The position numbers and the translations under genes are program-made. Of a stretch of 64,000 bases of DNA, positions 29,294 to 38,475 are shown piece after piece. The notes beneath the pieces are model-generated. The model worked only from the letters and a program-made list of their open reading frames with translations, did not search any database and had not been told where the DNA came from. Source of the DNA: Pseudomonadota bacterium (GTDB lineage: Bacteria > Pseudomonadota > Gammaproteobacteria > Burkholderiales > Burkholderiaceae_C); assembly GCA_021845505.1 (NCBI GenBank), contig JAJZVU010000010.1, positions 36,650 through 100,649 of the forward strand, written 5' to 3'. The first letter of the stretch is position 1. The number at the start of each line of letters is the position of its first letter.

Positions 29294-30451
29294 ATGAAGA
29301 TCCTGTATTTGATGACCGAGCCCTTCGGTATCGGCGGAGTGCAGTCGGACCTGTTGATCCTCAGCGAAGGCCTCGCCCGGCGCGGCCACGAAGTCGCGGT
29401 GGCGACCACCGATGGCGAGTTGCTGGGCGAGCTCACCGCGCGCGGCGCCGCATTCGTCGACATCGACTTCCGCTTTCGCCACCCGCTGCGACTGCTGCGC
29501 GCGATACGCGAACTGCGCCGGGCGATCGCCGCGCAGGCGCCCGACGTGGTCGCGCCGCAGTCGGTGCGCTCGGCGATCGTCGCCTTCCTGGCGCTGCGGC
29601 TGATCGCGTTGCCGCACCGAGGCCCATCCCCGCGGACGCGGCTGCCGATTGTCACGACCATCCACAACATCCACAACCCGCGCAATTTCAAGTGGGCCGG
29701 GCGCATCCTGCGCCTGTGCTCGGATTTCGTGATCTTCGAATCCAACTACGAGCGCGATCGCCTGCTCGCGGCCGGCCTGGATGCCCGGCGCAGCCGGGTC
29801 ATCCACAGCGGGATCGACATCGCGCGCCTGGGGCGCCCGGGGGAAATCGGAGTGCTCGCGCGCAACTACGGACTGGATCCCGATCGGCACCTGATTTACG
29901 GCATCGTCGCGAGGCTTTCCGAGGAAAAAGGCCATAAATATCTGATCGAGGCGTTCGCGCGGGTCGCCGCGCGCAACGAGCAGGCCCGGCTGCTGGTGAT
30001 CGGGGACGGCCCGTTGCTCGACGCGGTGCGCCGGCAGGTGCAGGCGCTGGGACTGTCGCAGCGCGTGGTGCTCGCCGGCACGCAGCGCGACATCGCGACC
30101 CATCTGGCGCTGCTGCATGTCTTCGTGCTGGCGTCGACCCGCGAATCCTTCCCGCTATCGGCGCGCGAGGCGATGGCCGCGGCCACCCCGGTGGTCGCGC
30201 CACGCATCGGCGGCTGCCCCGAAGTCGTCGAGGACCAGGTCACCGGACTGTTGTTCGAGGCGGCCAATGTCGACGACCTGGCCGACAAGCTGCTGCAACT
30301 GGCCGATCCGGCGCTGCAGCGCTCGATGGGTATCGCGGGCCGCGAGCGCGCGCTGCGGCTGTTCAGCCACGACGCGTGGGTCGCCGGCGACGAACAGGTC
30401 TACCTGGAATTCGCCGGGCGCGTCAGCGGGCCGGCGGGAGCCGCGGCCTGA
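29294..30451 (+). CDS. Glycosyltransferase family 4
   Basis: A 385-residue GT-B fold retaining glycosyltransferase. The N-terminal motif FGIGGVQSDLLILSEGLARRG is the acceptor-side loop. The C-terminal half holds VARLSEEKGHKYLIEAF and the donor-site E-x7-E motif in ESFPLSAREAM. It should add one sugar to the lipid-linked repeat unit on the cytoplasmic face. It starts a six-gene operon with gaps of -4 to +56 bases. The upstream 107 bases contain an AT-rich TGTATATTG (29197-29205) that may be its promoter. Confidence 0.88.
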   Translation: MKILYLMTEPFGIGGVQSDLLILSEGLARRGHEVAVATTDGELLGELTARGAAFVDIDFRFRHPLRLLRAIRELRRAIAAQAPDVVAPQSVRSAIVAFLALRLIALPHRGPSPRTRLPIVTTIHNIHNPRNFKWAGRILRLCSDFVIFESNYERDRLLAAGLDARRSRVIHSGIDIARLGRPGEIGVLARNYGLDPDRHLIYGIVARLSEEKGHKYLIEAFARVAARNEQARLLVIGDGPLLDAVRRQVQALGLSQRVVLAGTQRDIATHLALLHVFVLASTRESFPLSAREAMAAATPVVAPRIGGCPEVVEDQVTGLLFEAANVDDLADKLLQLADPALQRSMGIAGRERALRLFSHDAWVAGDEQVYLEFAGRVSGPAGAAA

Positions 30452-30453
30452 GG

Positions 30454-31278
30454 ATGCCCGACGCGCTGCTGTCGCCCGTCATCCTGCTGGGCATGCTGCT
30501 GTGCCTGGCGGCGGCCGCCTGCCTGCGAGGCTCGACGCCCGCCGCGGCCAAGGTGGCCAGCGTGCTCGCGCTGGCGGTCTACGCCATCGTGTCCGACCCG
30601 CTGCTGGCCAACCTCGCGCTGGGCCACCTCGAGGACGAGGCGACGCGACTGCAGGCGCGGTGTCCGCCGCCGCCGGCCGGCAGTGTGCTCATCGTGCTCG
30701 CCGGCGGCCTGCGCACCACCCCGCGCGGGCCGCAGGACTTCGACAGCCTGAGCTCGGCCAGCCTGCGACGACTGCTCGCCGCGGTGCAGATCGCGCAGCA
30801 TGTCGACCACTCCACGCTGTGGATTTCCGGCGGCGGCGGCAGCCGGTGGCGCGAGGCCGACCTGATGGCGGCGCTGGCGCAGCGCCTGGGGTTCCCGCCG
30901 GCGCGGATCCGGCGCGACAGCCGATCGCTGACCACACTGGCCAGCGGCATGCGGCTGTCGCGCTGGATCGCCGGCTCCGGCCGCGGTCCGTTCTATCTGG
31001 TCACGTCGGCCTACCATATGCCCCGCGCGATGCTCAGCTTCCGGCTCGGCGGCCGCCCGGTGTGCGCGCTGCCGGTCGACTACCAGGCCGTGCACAGGCC
31101 CTGGCAGCACATGCTGCTGCCGGGCCTCGACGCCGTCCACAAGTTCGCTCTGGCCCTCCACGAATACCTCGGCTACGCCTACTATGCGCTGCGCGCCGAG
31201 GCAGCGTCCGCGCTGTCGGCGCGCGCGGCCGCCGGGGCGGGCGCCATGCCCGGTGCTGCCAACAGGCGGGACGGATGA
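30454..31278 (+). CDS. YdcF/SanA-family (DUF218) membrane protein
   Basis: A 274-residue protein with two N-terminal hydrophobic segments followed by an alpha/beta DUF218 domain. Conserved pieces are SVLIVLAGGLR, TLWISGGGG, DSRSLTTLASGM and YLVTSAYHMPRAM. Relatives (SanA, ElyC, YdcF) are linked to envelope integrity and undecaprenyl-phosphate supply, although their reaction is unsettled. It starts two bases after the GT4 stop, and its end overlaps the next GT4 start in an ATGA. A role in lipid-carrier metabolism for the polysaccharide is an inference from context. Confidence 0.8.
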   Translation: MPDALLSPVILLGMLLCLAAAACLRGSTPAAAKVASVLALAVYAIVSDPLLANLALGHLEDEATRLQARCPPPPAGSVLIVLAGGLRTTPRGPQDFDSLSSASLRRLLAAVQIAQHVDHSTLWISGGGGSRWREADLMAALAQRLGFPPARIRRDSRSLTTLASGMRLSRWIAGSGRGPFYLVTSAYHMPRAMLSFRLGGRPVCALPVDYQAVHRPWQHMLLPGLDAVHKFALALHEYLGYAYYALRAEAASALSARAAAGAGAMPGAANRRDG

Positions 31279-32474
31279 ATTCGCGAACCTCCTCCGAGCA
31301 AGGCGAGCTGGATCGGCGCTGCGGGCCCGGCAGCGCCGCCGCGCGCGACGGCCAGCGGCTGCGCATCCTGTTCGTGGTGGACAGCCCCTATCCCACGCTG
31401 GGCGGCGCGGAAATCCAGGCGCGGCTGCTGGCCGGCGAGTTGCGCCGGATGGGCCACGACATCCGCGTGCTGGCGCCACGGCGCCTGCCGGGGCAGGCGC
31501 AGCGGGAACGGGTCGATGGGGTCGAGGTGTTCCGCCTCGGCCACCCGCGCTGGAAGGGCCTGGGCGCGCTGATCCTGAATGTCCGTTACGCGGCCTGGCT
31601 GCTGCGCCACCAGCACCGGATCGACGTCATCCACATCCACATGATGCACAACCTGGCCGGAGCCGCCGGCTGGCTCAAGCCCTGGCTGCGCGTTCCGGTG
31701 ATGGTCAAGATTTCGGGCGCCGCCGAATTCCGCGGCGGAATACTCGATCCGGATCTGCGGAACAAGGCCAAGCACCGGCTGCTCGATCGCGGCGCACGCC
31801 GGCTGCAGGCGTACCAGTGCATCAGCCGCGAGACGGTCGGCATGGTGGAATCGGCCGCCTATCCTTCCGAGCGCCTGCGCCTGATCCCCAACGCCGTCGA
31901 CGTCGCGCGCTTCGCCTTCCCGCAGCGTCGCTTCGACAGCGCGTCGACGGTGCTGTTCATCGGCCGCCACGCCCCGGTGAAGGCGCTGGACGTGCTGCTG
32001 CAGGCCTGGGCGCGGCTGCAGCGCGCCCCGCAGGCGCGGCTGATCCTGGCCGGCGAAGGCCCGCAGACCCCGATGCTGCGGCAGATGGCGCAGCAGCTGG
32101 GCATCGCCGAGTCGGTCGAGTTTCCCGGAACGATCGACGACGTCGCCCCGTTGCTCCGGCGCGCCGACATCTACGTCCAGCCTTCGCACCAGGAAGGCCT
32201 GTCGAACGCCGTGCTGGAGGCCATGTCGGCCAGCCTGCCGATCGTGGCCAGCCGGATCAGCGGCAACGAGGACCTGATCGACGACGGGCAGACCGGCCTG
32301 CTGGTCGCGCCGGGCGATCCGCAGGCGCTGGCGCAGGCGATCGGCCGCCTGATGGAGTCGTCGGCGCTGCGCAGCGATCTCGGCCTGGCCGCGGCGCGCA
32401 AGGTCGAGGCGCGCTACGGACTGCCCACGGTGATCGACTCGCTGCTGCGCACCTACCGCGGGCTGATGCGATGA
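31275..32474 (+). CDS. Glycosyltransferase family 4
   Basis: A 399-residue GT-B glycosyltransferase. After a polar leader of about 28 residues comes ILFVVDSPYPTLGGAEIQARLLAG. The donor half has FIGRHAPVKALDVLLQAW, LAGEGPQ and the E-x7-E motif EGLSNAVLEAM. ATG 31275 overlaps the stop of the DUF218 gene (ATGA), and the end is close to or overlaps the next gene. Likely one of the repeat-unit assembly enzymes. Confidence 0.88.
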   Translation: MNSRTSSEQGELDRRCGPGSAAARDGQRLRILFVVDSPYPTLGGAEIQARLLAGELRRMGHDIRVLAPRRLPGQAQRERVDGVEVFRLGHPRWKGLGALILNVRYAAWLLRHQHRIDVIHIHMMHNLAGAAGWLKPWLRVPVMVKISGAAEFRGGILDPDLRNKAKHRLLDRGARRLQAYQCISRETVGMVESAAYPSERLRLIPNAVDVARFAFPQRRFDSASTVLFIGRHAPVKALDVLLQAWARLQRAPQARLILAGEGPQTPMLRQMAQQLGIAESVEFPGTIDDVAPLLRRADIYVQPSHQEGLSNAVLEAMSASLPIVASRISGNEDLIDDGQTGLLVAPGDPQALAQAIGRLMESSALRSDLGLAAARKVEARYGLPTVIDSLLRTYRGLMR

Positions 32475-32527
32475 GCGCGGCGGGCGACACCTCCATCGTC
32501 GATGCGCGCACGGGTCGAGGAGATCCC

Positions 32528-34168
32528 ATGGCATCACCCCCGTTGCGCGTCGGTTTCATCGTCGACGCTCCAGGCGTGTCCAAGTACGTGGCGGAGCTGC
32601 TGCGGTGGGCGCAGGCGCAGCAGTTCCTCGCGGGCAGCCACCTGATCATCCGGGATCCGGCGAGCGACGACGGCACGCGGCCTGCCGGCGTGTCGGGCAG
32701 GCTCGCGGAACTCGCATGGGCCTTGCTGATGCGGCTGGAGCAGCGCAGGCTGCGAGGCTCCCGCCATGCCGATCACCTGTGCCGGCATGCCGTCGCCGAC
32801 CTGCCCTTGCCGCGCATCGGGGCGGGCGCGCGAGCTGCGCCCGCAGGCGCGGCCTGCACGCAGGACCAGGCGGTGCTGCAGGCCGTGCGCGAGGCGGGCC
32901 TCGATCTGCTGGTGCACTGCGGCTCGGGCAGCCTGCCCGAAGGCTGGCTGGACGCCGCCGTGCTGGGGGTCGTTTCGCTGGAGCACGGCGATCCGCGAAG
33001 CCACAGGGGCGGCCCGAGCGGTTTCTGGGAAGTCTGCGAACGCTCGCCCGACACCGGTTTCAGCGTGCAGCAATGGACTCGCGATCCGCAGGTGCGGCCG
33101 ATCCTGCTGCGAGGCAGCTTCGCCACGCAGGCGCACTACCTGCTGAACCAGGCGAACGTCTGCGAGAGCAGCCTGCACTACCTCAAGAGCGTGCTCTCGC
33201 GCATCGCGTCGACCCGCGTGCTGCAGGCGCAGCCGGGCGTTCCCTACTGCGGCCGGCTGGCGACACGGCCTGGCTTGCCGCAACAGCTCCGGTACATCGG
33301 GGGACTTGCCGCGAGCCTGCTGGGCAGCAAGCTCAGGTCGCGCCTGCTGGGCAGGCAGCGGCGCTGGGGAATCGCCTTCCAGCGCCGCGACTGGCGCGAC
33401 CTCGTGATGGCCAGCGCGCATCGGGTCGCGAACCCCGCCGGGCGCTTTTACGCCGACCCCTTCGTGGTTTCGCGCGACGGCGTCGACTACTGCTTCGTCG
33501 AGGACTTCGACTACCGGGCGCAGCGCGGGAGGATTTCCGTGCTCGAGCTCGGCGACACCCAGGCCCGGTTCCTGGGCAGCGTGCTGGACGAGCCCTTCCA
33601 CATGTCGTTCCCGTTTCTGTTCGAGCACGCCGGGACGCTGTTCATGATGCCCGAGACCAGCGAAAATCGGGACATCCGGATCTACCGGTGCGTCGATTTC
33701 CCGCTGCGCTGGGAGCTGCATCGCGTGCTGATGCGCGACGTGTCGGCGGTGGACACGATGATGTTCCGGCACGACGGCAAGTGGTGGCTGCTCACCAACC
33801 TGGCGCCGCAACCGCATGACGACCAGGGTGCCGAACTGCTGATCTTCCATGCCGACGACCCCTTCGCCCCGCACTGGACCCCCCACCCCGGCAACCCGAT
33901 CTACATCGACCCCTCGCGTGCCAGGAACGGCGGGCTGCTCGCGGCCGATGGCCAGCTGCACCGTGTCGGGCAGCGGCAGGGTTTCAGGCAGTACGGAGCC
34001 GGCGCGACGATCTTTCGCATCGACGAGATCACGCCGAGCCGCTACCGCGAGACTGCGGTCGCCAGCCTGGAGCCGGATTTCGGTCCCGGCCTGCTCGGTA
34101 CCCACCACCTGCACAGCAACGGCCGCGTCACGGTCTTCGACTACAAGACCGAGGAGGCGATCCGGTGA
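32528..34168 (+). CDS. Formyltransferase-like domain fused to a GINT1-type glycosyl-transfer propeller
   Basis: A 546-residue protein in the GT operon. Residues 1 to about 230 resemble a formyltransferase fold: LLVHCGSGSLPEGWL and then GVVSLEHGDPRSHRGGPSGF (147-166), which matches the region carrying the Asn-His-Asp catalytic residues in Fmt-like enzymes. Here Ser replaces the Asn. Residues about 270-546 look like the five-bladed domain of the glucosamine inositolphosphorylceramide transferase N-terminal family, with AGRFYADPFVV, PFHMSFPFLF, MMPETSENRDIRIY and DTMMFRHDGKWWLLTN. ATG 32528 follows a GAGGAG site; ATG 32471, overlapping the previous stop, is the alternative. Function: probably sugar modification or transfer. 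Confidence 0.75.
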   Translation: MASPPLRVGFIVDAPGVSKYVAELLRWAQAQQFLAGSHLIIRDPASDDGTRPAGVSGRLAELAWALLMRLEQRRLRGSRHADHLCRHAVADLPLPRIGAGARAAPAGAACTQDQAVLQAVREAGLDLLVHCGSGSLPEGWLDAAVLGVVSLEHGDPRSHRGGPSGFWEVCERSPDTGFSVQQWTRDPQVRPILLRGSFATQAHYLLNQANVCESSLHYLKSVLSRIASTRVLQAQPGVPYCGRLATRPGLPQQLRYIGGLAASLLGSKLRSRLLGRQRRWGIAFQRRDWRDLVMASAHRVANPAGRFYADPFVVSRDGVDYCFVEDFDYRAQRGRISVLELGDTQARFLGSVLDEPFHMSFPFLFEHAGTLFMMPETSENRDIRIYRCVDFPLRWELHRVLMRDVSAVDTMMFRHDGKWWLLTNLAPQPHDDQGAELLIFHADDPFAPHWTPHPGNPIYIDPSRARNGGLLAADGQLHRVGQRQGFRQYGAGATIFRIDEITPSRYRETAVASLEPDFGPGLLGTHHLHSNGRVTVFDYKTEEAIR

Positions 34169-35319
34169 GCGCAGCCGAGTCGCCGCTGGTCGTGCATATC
34201 ATCGACGAGCTGCCGCGCGACGGCGCCGAAATGCTGCTGCTCGACCTGCTTCGCCTGCGCGATCCCCGACTGCGCTACGCGGTGGTGTGCCTGATCCGCG
34301 GCGGCGCGTTGCAGCCGGAGTTCGAGCGCATCGGCGTGCCGGTGACGGTATTCGGCAGGCACGGCCGCTACGATCCGCTGCTGGTGCTGCGCCTGGCGCG
34401 CTGGCTGCGTCGGCGACGCGCCAGCGTGGTGCATACCCACCTGTTCACCGCCGACAGCTACGGACGCCTGGCCGCCCGCCTGGCTGGCGTGCCGGGAATC
34501 TTTTCCACCGTGCACAGCGTCGCGCCCACCGGTGCCGGCCGCGTGCGCGCGACGGTGTCGCGGCTGCTCGCGCGACTGAGCACCGGGGTGGTCGGCTGCA
34601 GCGAGGAGGTGGCGCAGACGCTGGTCCGGCGCGACGGCCTCCGCGCCGACCGCGTGCACGCCATCCCCAACGGAGTCGACCTGCTGCGCTTCGCAGACGC
34701 CCGCGGCGACGGGGTGCGCGAGGAGTTCGGCCTCGATTCCCGGCGCCGGCTGATCGGCGTCGTGGGCCGGCTGCATCCGCCGAAGGGCCACGAGGACCTG
34801 CTGCTCGCGCTGGCCCGCCTGGACCCCGGGTTGCGCCGCGACCTCAGCTGCCTGGTGGTCGGCGCAGGCGTGCTCGAGGCCCCGCTGCGCCAGCGCGTGG
34901 CCGAACTCGGGCTGCACGACTGCGTGATCTTCACCGGCCTGCGCACCGACGTGCCGCGGCTGGTCGCGGCACTCGACGTGTTCGTCATGCCCTCGCGCTG
35001 GGAAGGCCTGCCGATCGCGCTGCTGGAGGCGATGGCCACGTCGCGCCCGGTGCTGTGCACCCGCGTCGGCGGGATTCCCGACGTGGTGCAGCACGGCGAC
35101 AACGGCCTGCTGGTCGAAGCGGGGGACGTCGACGGGCTGCGCGCGGGAATCGAGCGCCTGCTGCGCGAGCCGCAGCTGGCGGCGCGACTGGCGGCACGGG
35201 CGCGGACCACGGTGATCGAGCGCTTCGACATCACCCGCACCGCCGGCGCCTACAACCGCCTGCACTGCGACGCCATCGGCTGGCCGGCGGCCGACTCCGC
35301 CGAGAGGGCGTCGCAGTGA
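34165..35319 (+). CDS. Glycosyltransferase family 4
   Basis: A 384-residue GT-B glycosyltransferase. It opens VVHIIDELPRDGAEMLLLDLL. The donor half has GVVGRLHPPKGHEDLLLAL and the E-x7-E motif EGLPIALLEAM. GTG 34165 overlaps the previous stop (GTGA), and its own stop overlaps the GTG of the following deacetylase. It is the third GT4 in this operon, so the repeat unit probably has at least four sugars, counting the initiating transferase. Confidence 0.87.
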   Translation: MSAAESPLVVHIIDELPRDGAEMLLLDLLRLRDPRLRYAVVCLIRGGALQPEFERIGVPVTVFGRHGRYDPLLVLRLARWLRRRRASVVHTHLFTADSYGRLAARLAGVPGIFSTVHSVAPTGAGRVRATVSRLLARLSTGVVGCSEEVAQTLVRRDGLRADRVHAIPNGVDLLRFADARGDGVREEFGLDSRRRLIGVVGRLHPPKGHEDLLLALARLDPGLRRDLSCLVVGAGVLEAPLRQRVAELGLHDCVIFTGLRTDVPRLVAALDVFVMPSRWEGLPIALLEAMATSRPVLCTRVGGIPDVVQHGDNGLLVEAGDVDGLRAGIERLLREPQLAARLAARARTTVIERFDITRTAGAYNRLHCDAIGWPAADSAERASQ

Positions 35320-36167
35320 AGGCGTCGCCACGCCTGCTGCTGGCCGCGGCCTGCTGGCCGGCCACCCGCGTCGCCGAGGCGCTGCGCCCCGGGCTGCGGG
35401 TGCTGATGTACCACCGCGTGGCGCGGCTCGAAGCCTACGACCAGCTGACCGTGACGCCCGAGCGCTTCGAGCAGCAGATGCGGCTGCTCGCCGGCCGCCG
35501 CAAGGTGGTGGGCCTGGTCGAGGGCCTGCGCGCGCTGCGCGCGGGCACGCTGGGCGAACCGGCGGTCGCCGTGACCTTCGACGACGGCTACCTCGACAAC
35601 CTGGTCGAGGCCGCGCCGATCCTGCAACGCCACGGCATCGCCGCGACGGTGTTCGTGACCACGCGCTTTTGCGACCAGACCGCCGCGCATCCGCGCTATG
35701 CGCCGGGCGGCCCGCGGCTGCACCTGGACTGGGACGAGGTATCGCGCCTGGCCTCGCTGCCCGGCGTGGAGATCGGGTCCCATACCCTCAGCCATCCCCA
35801 TCTGCCCCGGCTGTCCGATGCCCAGGCCAGGCAGGAGATCGAGTCCAGCCGCCGGTGCATCGGCGAGCGCATCGGGCGCGAGGTGCGGGCGTTCTGCTAC
35901 CCGTCGGGCGATGTGGGCGAGCGCGAGGCGCAGCTGGCCCGCGAAGCCGGTTACGAGGCCGCGGTCAGCGTCTGGCCGGGGCTCAACCGGGCGGGCTTCG
36001 ACCCCATGCTGGTGCGCCGCACCGAGGTCACGCAGCGCGACGACGACAGGGCCTTCGCCCTCAAGCTCGACGGGGCCTTCGACCCGCTGCACCGCATGCT
36101 CCACGCCCGCAGGCGCCGCCGCTTCGAGCGCGAGCGCGTGGCGGCGCGCGCTCGCCAGCCGCGCTGA
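35316..36167 (+). CDS. Polysaccharide deacetylase (CE4 family)
   Basis: A 283-residue protein with a possible N-terminal signal or anchor. Motif 1 is VAVTFDDGYLDN, motif 2 is IGSHTLSHPHL, and FCYPSGDVGERE corresponds to motif 3. RVLMYHRVARLEAYDQLTVTPERF is typical of the group found with exopolysaccharide genes. It should remove N- or O-acetyl groups from the growing or lipid-linked polymer. The GTG start at 35316 overlaps the GT4 stop. It ends the plus-strand operon, which is convergent with the Wzy-like gene. Confidence 0.87.
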   Translation: MKASPRLLLAAACWPATRVAEALRPGLRVLMYHRVARLEAYDQLTVTPERFEQQMRLLAGRRKVVGLVEGLRALRAGTLGEPAVAVTFDDGYLDNLVEAAPILQRHGIAATVFVTTRFCDQTAAHPRYAPGGPRLHLDWDEVSRLASLPGVEIGSHTLSHPHLPRLSDAQARQEIESSRRCIGERIGREVRAFCYPSGDVGEREAQLAREAGYEAAVSVWPGLNRAGFDPMLVRRTEVTQRDDDRAFALKLDGAFDPLHRMLHARRRRRFERERVAARARQPR

Positions 36168-36215
36168 GGCGGCGGGCCGGGGCCGTGCCGGCGGCGACTC
36201 GCCGGAGCGGTCGCG

Positions 36216-37730
36216 TCAGCCGCGGCGCGCCGCGCCGGCCGCCGGCGCCGCCCGCCGTCGGCGCGCCGGCAGCAGTCGCGACAGCACCGCGACCATCACC
36301 CAGAACAATCCGTCGACCGACGAATCGATCATGTGGGTCCCGAACATGTTCACGCCGATCAACCCGGCGACCATGGTCGCCGCCGACAGCCCGGCGATGC
36401 GATCGATGTCGCAGGCGTCGCGGTCGGCATACAGGCGCCAGCCCGCCAGGCCCACCGCGAGCACCAGCCACACCAGCGCGACGAGTCCGGGAAGCCCCAT
36501 GTTCGACGCCGCGTAGAGGAACATGTTCTGGTTGTCGGTGGCGCCTCCGGTGACGCCATCGTCGAAACCCGAGACATGGCTGGGCACCAGGCTGGAGAAG
36601 CGGTCGAAACCCTCGCCCAGCAACGGATGATCCCTGGTCATCTGGATGGCGGCGTCCCACAGGATCAAGCGCGAGTCGGCGCTCTTGTCGATGCCGGTGC
36701 CGGGGACCCGGTCCTGATAGGTCTGGCCGATGCGCGCCTTCAGCGAGGTCGGAACCAGCGCCGGGACGAACAGGTAGATGCCCGCGAGCACCGCCAGCAC
36801 GAACACGAAGAAGCGCCGGCTTTTCACAAAGGAGACCCCGAGACCCTGCATCGCGAAGGCCAGGTAGGCGCCGCGGGAGAAGCACCCCAGCAGCACCTTG
36901 ACCCCGGCCAGCACCATCGGCGCCACGCGCAAGGATTTCCAGCGCGGAAAGTAGAAGGCGCCCCAGGCCAGGAACGGAGCCACCGAGTACACCACCAGCG
37001 CCGCGAAGTCGTTGGGCTGGCCGACGGGGCCGAGCAGCCGCGATTTCTCGATGCTGCTCAGGCCGCGGGTTCCCCACCACTCGTGGATTCCGTAGAGGTA
37101 GACCAGGGTGGCCGAGAACATCATGTAGACCATGATCCTGCGCGCGCTGTTGCGGTCGCGGATCATGTTCACGAACAGGAAGAAGATGATGAACTGATCG
37201 AGATAGGTCCTCAGGATCTGCAGGTACTTCCAGAAAAAGGGCTGCAGGCCCAGCGCCGCGATCGCGGTGAGCACCGACAGCAGGCTGAGCGCCAGCCAGA
37301 TGGCCGCGATGCGCGTGAACGGATGCCGGCGCAGCAGCGGCTGGCCCCTGCGCACGCTGTCGCTGACCCAGGCGAACACCAGCGCCAGTTCGAGCAGGTT
37401 GGTGCCATTCAACCCGGGAGCCAGGCGGGCCGCATAGAGCCTGCTCAGCGGCAGGTACACGACCGTCAGCGCGAGCAGGGTTTCCGGGCCGTTGCGCAGG
37501 TCGGCCAGCACGATCAGGCCCAGCACCACCGCGAAGCCGTACAGCCCCAGATGCCCGAGTTGCAGGTGCAGGCCGTAGAGGGCGACCGCGAACACCGCCG
37601 GCAGCATCAGCAGGCGCAGCCTGGCCCACAGCGGCGCGCCGGCCCAGGCCGGCTGGCGCAGCGTTCCATCGGCCTGCCGCACCGCCTCGTCAGGCGCGCA
37701 GTCGGGTGTAGAGTCGGTGGTAGCGTTCAT
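36216..37730 (-). CDS. O-antigen ligase/Wzy-like polymerase
   Basis: A 504-residue polytopic membrane protein with ten to twelve hydrophobic segments and a long periplasmic loop near the C-terminus (about 330-400), with the WaaL/Wzy-type stretch HPLLGEGFDRFSSLVPSH followed by NMFLYAASNMGLPGLVALVW. Such proteins polymerise repeat units or ligate them in the periplasm. ATG 37730 is chosen; it lies within the 3' end of the upstream deacetylase, an overlap of 41 bases. It is the last gene of the eight-gene minus-strand operon. Confidence 0.83.
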   Translation of the reverse strand: MNATTDSTPDCAPDEAVRQADGTLRQPAWAGAPLWARLRLLMLPAVFAVALYGLHLQLGHLGLYGFAVVLGLIVLADLRNGPETLLALTVVYLPLSRLYAARLAPGLNGTNLLELALVFAWVSDSVRRGQPLLRRHPFTRIAAIWLALSLLSVLTAIAALGLQPFFWKYLQILRTYLDQFIIFFLFVNMIRDRNSARRIMVYMMFSATLVYLYGIHEWWGTRGLSSIEKSRLLGPVGQPNDFAALVVYSVAPFLAWGAFYFPRWKSLRVAPMVLAGVKVLLGCFSRGAYLAFAMQGLGVSFVKSRRFFVFVLAVLAGIYLFVPALVPTSLKARIGQTYQDRVPGTGIDKSADSRLILWDAAIQMTRDHPLLGEGFDRFSSLVPSHVSGFDDGVTGGATDNQNMFLYAASNMGLPGLVALVWLVLAVGLAGWRLYADRDACDIDRIAGLSAATMVAGLIGVNMFGTHMIDSSVDGLFWVMVAVLSRLLPARRRRAAPAAGAARRG

Positions 37731-38475
37731 GTCCGAGAACGGCGCGCGCCAGCGCCTTGGCTGCATCCACTGCGCGGGCCCGCAACAGCGGGCCGCTGCG
37801 CGCCTGCGCGAGGGCGGTGAATCGTCCGGCGCTCAAGCCCGGGCGCATGGCCAGGCGGGGCAGCAGTGCCGACGGGGTCGGGCCGCCGGCGCGCAGCGCT
37901 CCCGGGCGCGAGCCGTGCAGCAGTTCGAAACCGGCCAGGCGCGCCCGCGCGAGCGCATCGGCATCGGCGCGCCCGCCGGGAAAGGACATCTGCCGCGGCG
38001 CCGCGCCCAGCTGCTCGGCCAGGATCGCATGCGAGCAGTCCAGTTCCTCGCGCAGCTGCGCCGCCGGCAAGCCGGCGAGGAAGCGGTGGGTGTGGCCGTG
38101 CGCGCCGATGCGCATGCCCTGCGCGGCCAGATCGCGCACCTGCTGCCAGGAGCAATAGCCCGCACGCTGCCCGACAAAGCCGGTGGTGATGAAAAAACAC
38201 GCCTTCTGGCCGCGCGCCAGCAGCGCCGGCAGCGCCAGCTCGGCGTTGCTGGCGTGCCCGTCGTCGAAGGTCAGCACGACCCCGCCGCCGGCAGGCAGGC
38301 AGCCGTGCAGCACCTCGGGGTCGAGCACCGGCACCCCCGCGCGCGACAACGCATCGAGCTGGCCTTCGAATTCGTCCAGCAGCAAGGTGTAGGGACGCTC
38401 GGCGGGGTCGATGTCGCGCAGCGCCGCGGGGTCGCGCACCAGCCCGTGGTACATCAGGATGGCCACCCGGCTCAC
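37690..38475 (-). CDS. Polysaccharide deacetylase (CE4 family)
   Basis: A 261-residue deacetylase. Motif 1 is VVLTFDDGHASN and motif 2 is IGAHGHTHRFL; the motif 3 region is MSFPGGRADADAL. It begins VAILMYHGLVRDP and lacks a clear signal peptide, so it may act on lipid-linked intermediates at the cytoplasmic face. The GTG start at 38475 overlaps the stop of the upstream GT2 (GTGA), so the two are likely translated together. A GT2 beside a deacetylase recalls partially deacetylated hexosamine polymers, but that is only an analogy. Confidence 0.85.
   Translation of the reverse strand: MSRVAILMYHGLVRDPAALRDIDPAERPYTLLLDEFEGQLDALSRAGVPVLDPEVLHGCLPAGGGVVLTFDDGHASNAELALPALLARGQKACFFITTGFVGQRAGYCSWQQVRDLAAQGMRIGAHGHTHRFLAGLPAAQLREELDCSHAILAEQLGAAPRQMSFPGGRADADALARARLAGFELLHGSRPGALRAGGPTPSALLPRLAMRPGLSAGRFTALAQARSGPLLRARAVDAAKALARAVLGHERYHRLYTRLRA

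Noticed and set aside
36216..37730. Exosortase candidate among the polytopic proteins
   Set aside because: The helix pattern and the C-terminal HPLLGEGFDRF region fit an O-antigen ligase/polymerase, and I see no exosortase Cys/Arg/His catalytic motifs.
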